This document shows positions 53,343 to 53,528 of a stretch of 53,528 bases of DNA, piece after piece (the first letter of the stretch is position 1; every line of letters starts with the position of its first letter). Under the pieces are notes generated by a model. The model had not been told where the DNA came from, ran no database searches, and saw only the letters and a program-made list of their open reading frames with translations. Source of the stretch: Pseudomonadota bacterium (GTDB lineage: Bacteria; Pseudomonadota; Alphaproteobacteria; UBA828); contig JAQBTG010000026.1 in NCBI GenBank assembly GCA_027624955.1, positions 1-53,528 on the forward strand, given 5' to 3'. The translations under genes were made by a program, and so were the position numbers.

Positions 53343-53481
53343 ATAGCTTAGCCATATTGGCGCGTGCTGCATTTCTGTCACCGACAATTGGCGTGACTGT
53401 TATGTAACTAACGTCTAGATTTTAGCCGCCTACGTAACCTTCGCAGGCAAGCGTCTATCGCGCATTGGAAAGATGAGGGGG

Positions 53482-53528
53482 ATGATGAAATCACTCACTA
53501 CTCTCCTCGCACCCATTCTTCTTCTGAC
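53482..53528 (+). CDS. Exported protein, 5' end only
   Basis: The window ends within this gene. An ATG-ATG pair at 53482/53485 follows GAGGGG. The readable start MMKSLTTLLAPILLL has a basic residue followed by a hydrophobic run, as in a Sec signal peptide. Nothing more can be said about its function. Confidence 0.5.
   Translation, partial: MMKSLTTLLAPILLL

Noticed and set aside
1-53528. CRISPR arrays
   Set aside because: No regularly spaced repeats of 24-40 bases were found; the TPR gene periodicity is protein-derived.

Overview
The window looks like chromosome of a fairly GC-rich alphaproteobacterium, most likely a Rhodospirillales-type lineage. The evidence is a MucR/Ros regulator, a rpiB-glyA-nrdR-rib-nusB-thiL-hppA block, a bamE / cytochrome bc1 chaperone / DUF177 / rpmF-plsX-fabH-ihfA-merR block, and a K+-independent type membrane pyrophosphatase. 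Nothing points to a plasmid. All family names come from reading the translations; no database search was run.

Left third (about 0.3-20.5 kb) is mostly housekeeping. It holds a small conserved protein, a divergent MucR-type regulator, and a long rightward operon for one-carbon and ribose metabolism, the NrdR repressor, riboflavin (ribD, ribE, a ribB fused to a degenerate ribA-like domain, ribH), NusB and thiamine phosphate kinase. The proton-pumping pyrophosphatase follows with a clear terminator. Next come envelope, bc1 assembly, fatty-acid and phospholipid start genes, a tRNA-Pro(GGG), an SRAP protein, HspQ, and panB-panC.

Middle (20.5-43.5 kb) is accessory metabolism. A leftward set has an iron alcohol dehydrogenase, a 40-residue membrane protein and an alpha/beta hydrolase. 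A rightward seven-gene operon (22.8-28.5 kb) has the five hydroxylase, Rieske and effector components of a toluene-4-monooxygenase-like di-iron enzyme, then a PRISE-like enone reductase and a 2-oxoglutarate/Fe(II) oxygenase. No flavin reductase is present. This combination is the best candidate for an undescribed pathway. A decayed IS6-family transposase lies behind it. A leftward five-gene operon (36.5-28.9 kb) joins a three-subunit molybdenum hydroxylase to HyuA/HyuB-type hydantoinase/oxoprolinase subunits. It is followed by two EamA transporters flanking a glutamine-synthetase-like ligase, a large molybdopterin oxidoreductase and a MetX-like hydrolase.

Right part (43.5-53.5 kb) holds the assimilatory sulfate cluster (cysG-like, DUF2849, cysI, DUF934, cysH), in which the CysG homologue keeps only a stub of its methyltransferase half. 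An AT-rich gap with a palindrome and a pseudo-tRNA separates it from a TPR-methyltransferase fusion, a NIPSNAP protein and a DUF924 protein. After tRNA-Val(CAC) there is a phage-like lytic transglycosylase protein, an excisionase-like HTH protein ending in a tRNA-like T-arm sequence, and the first codons of an exported protein cut by the window end.
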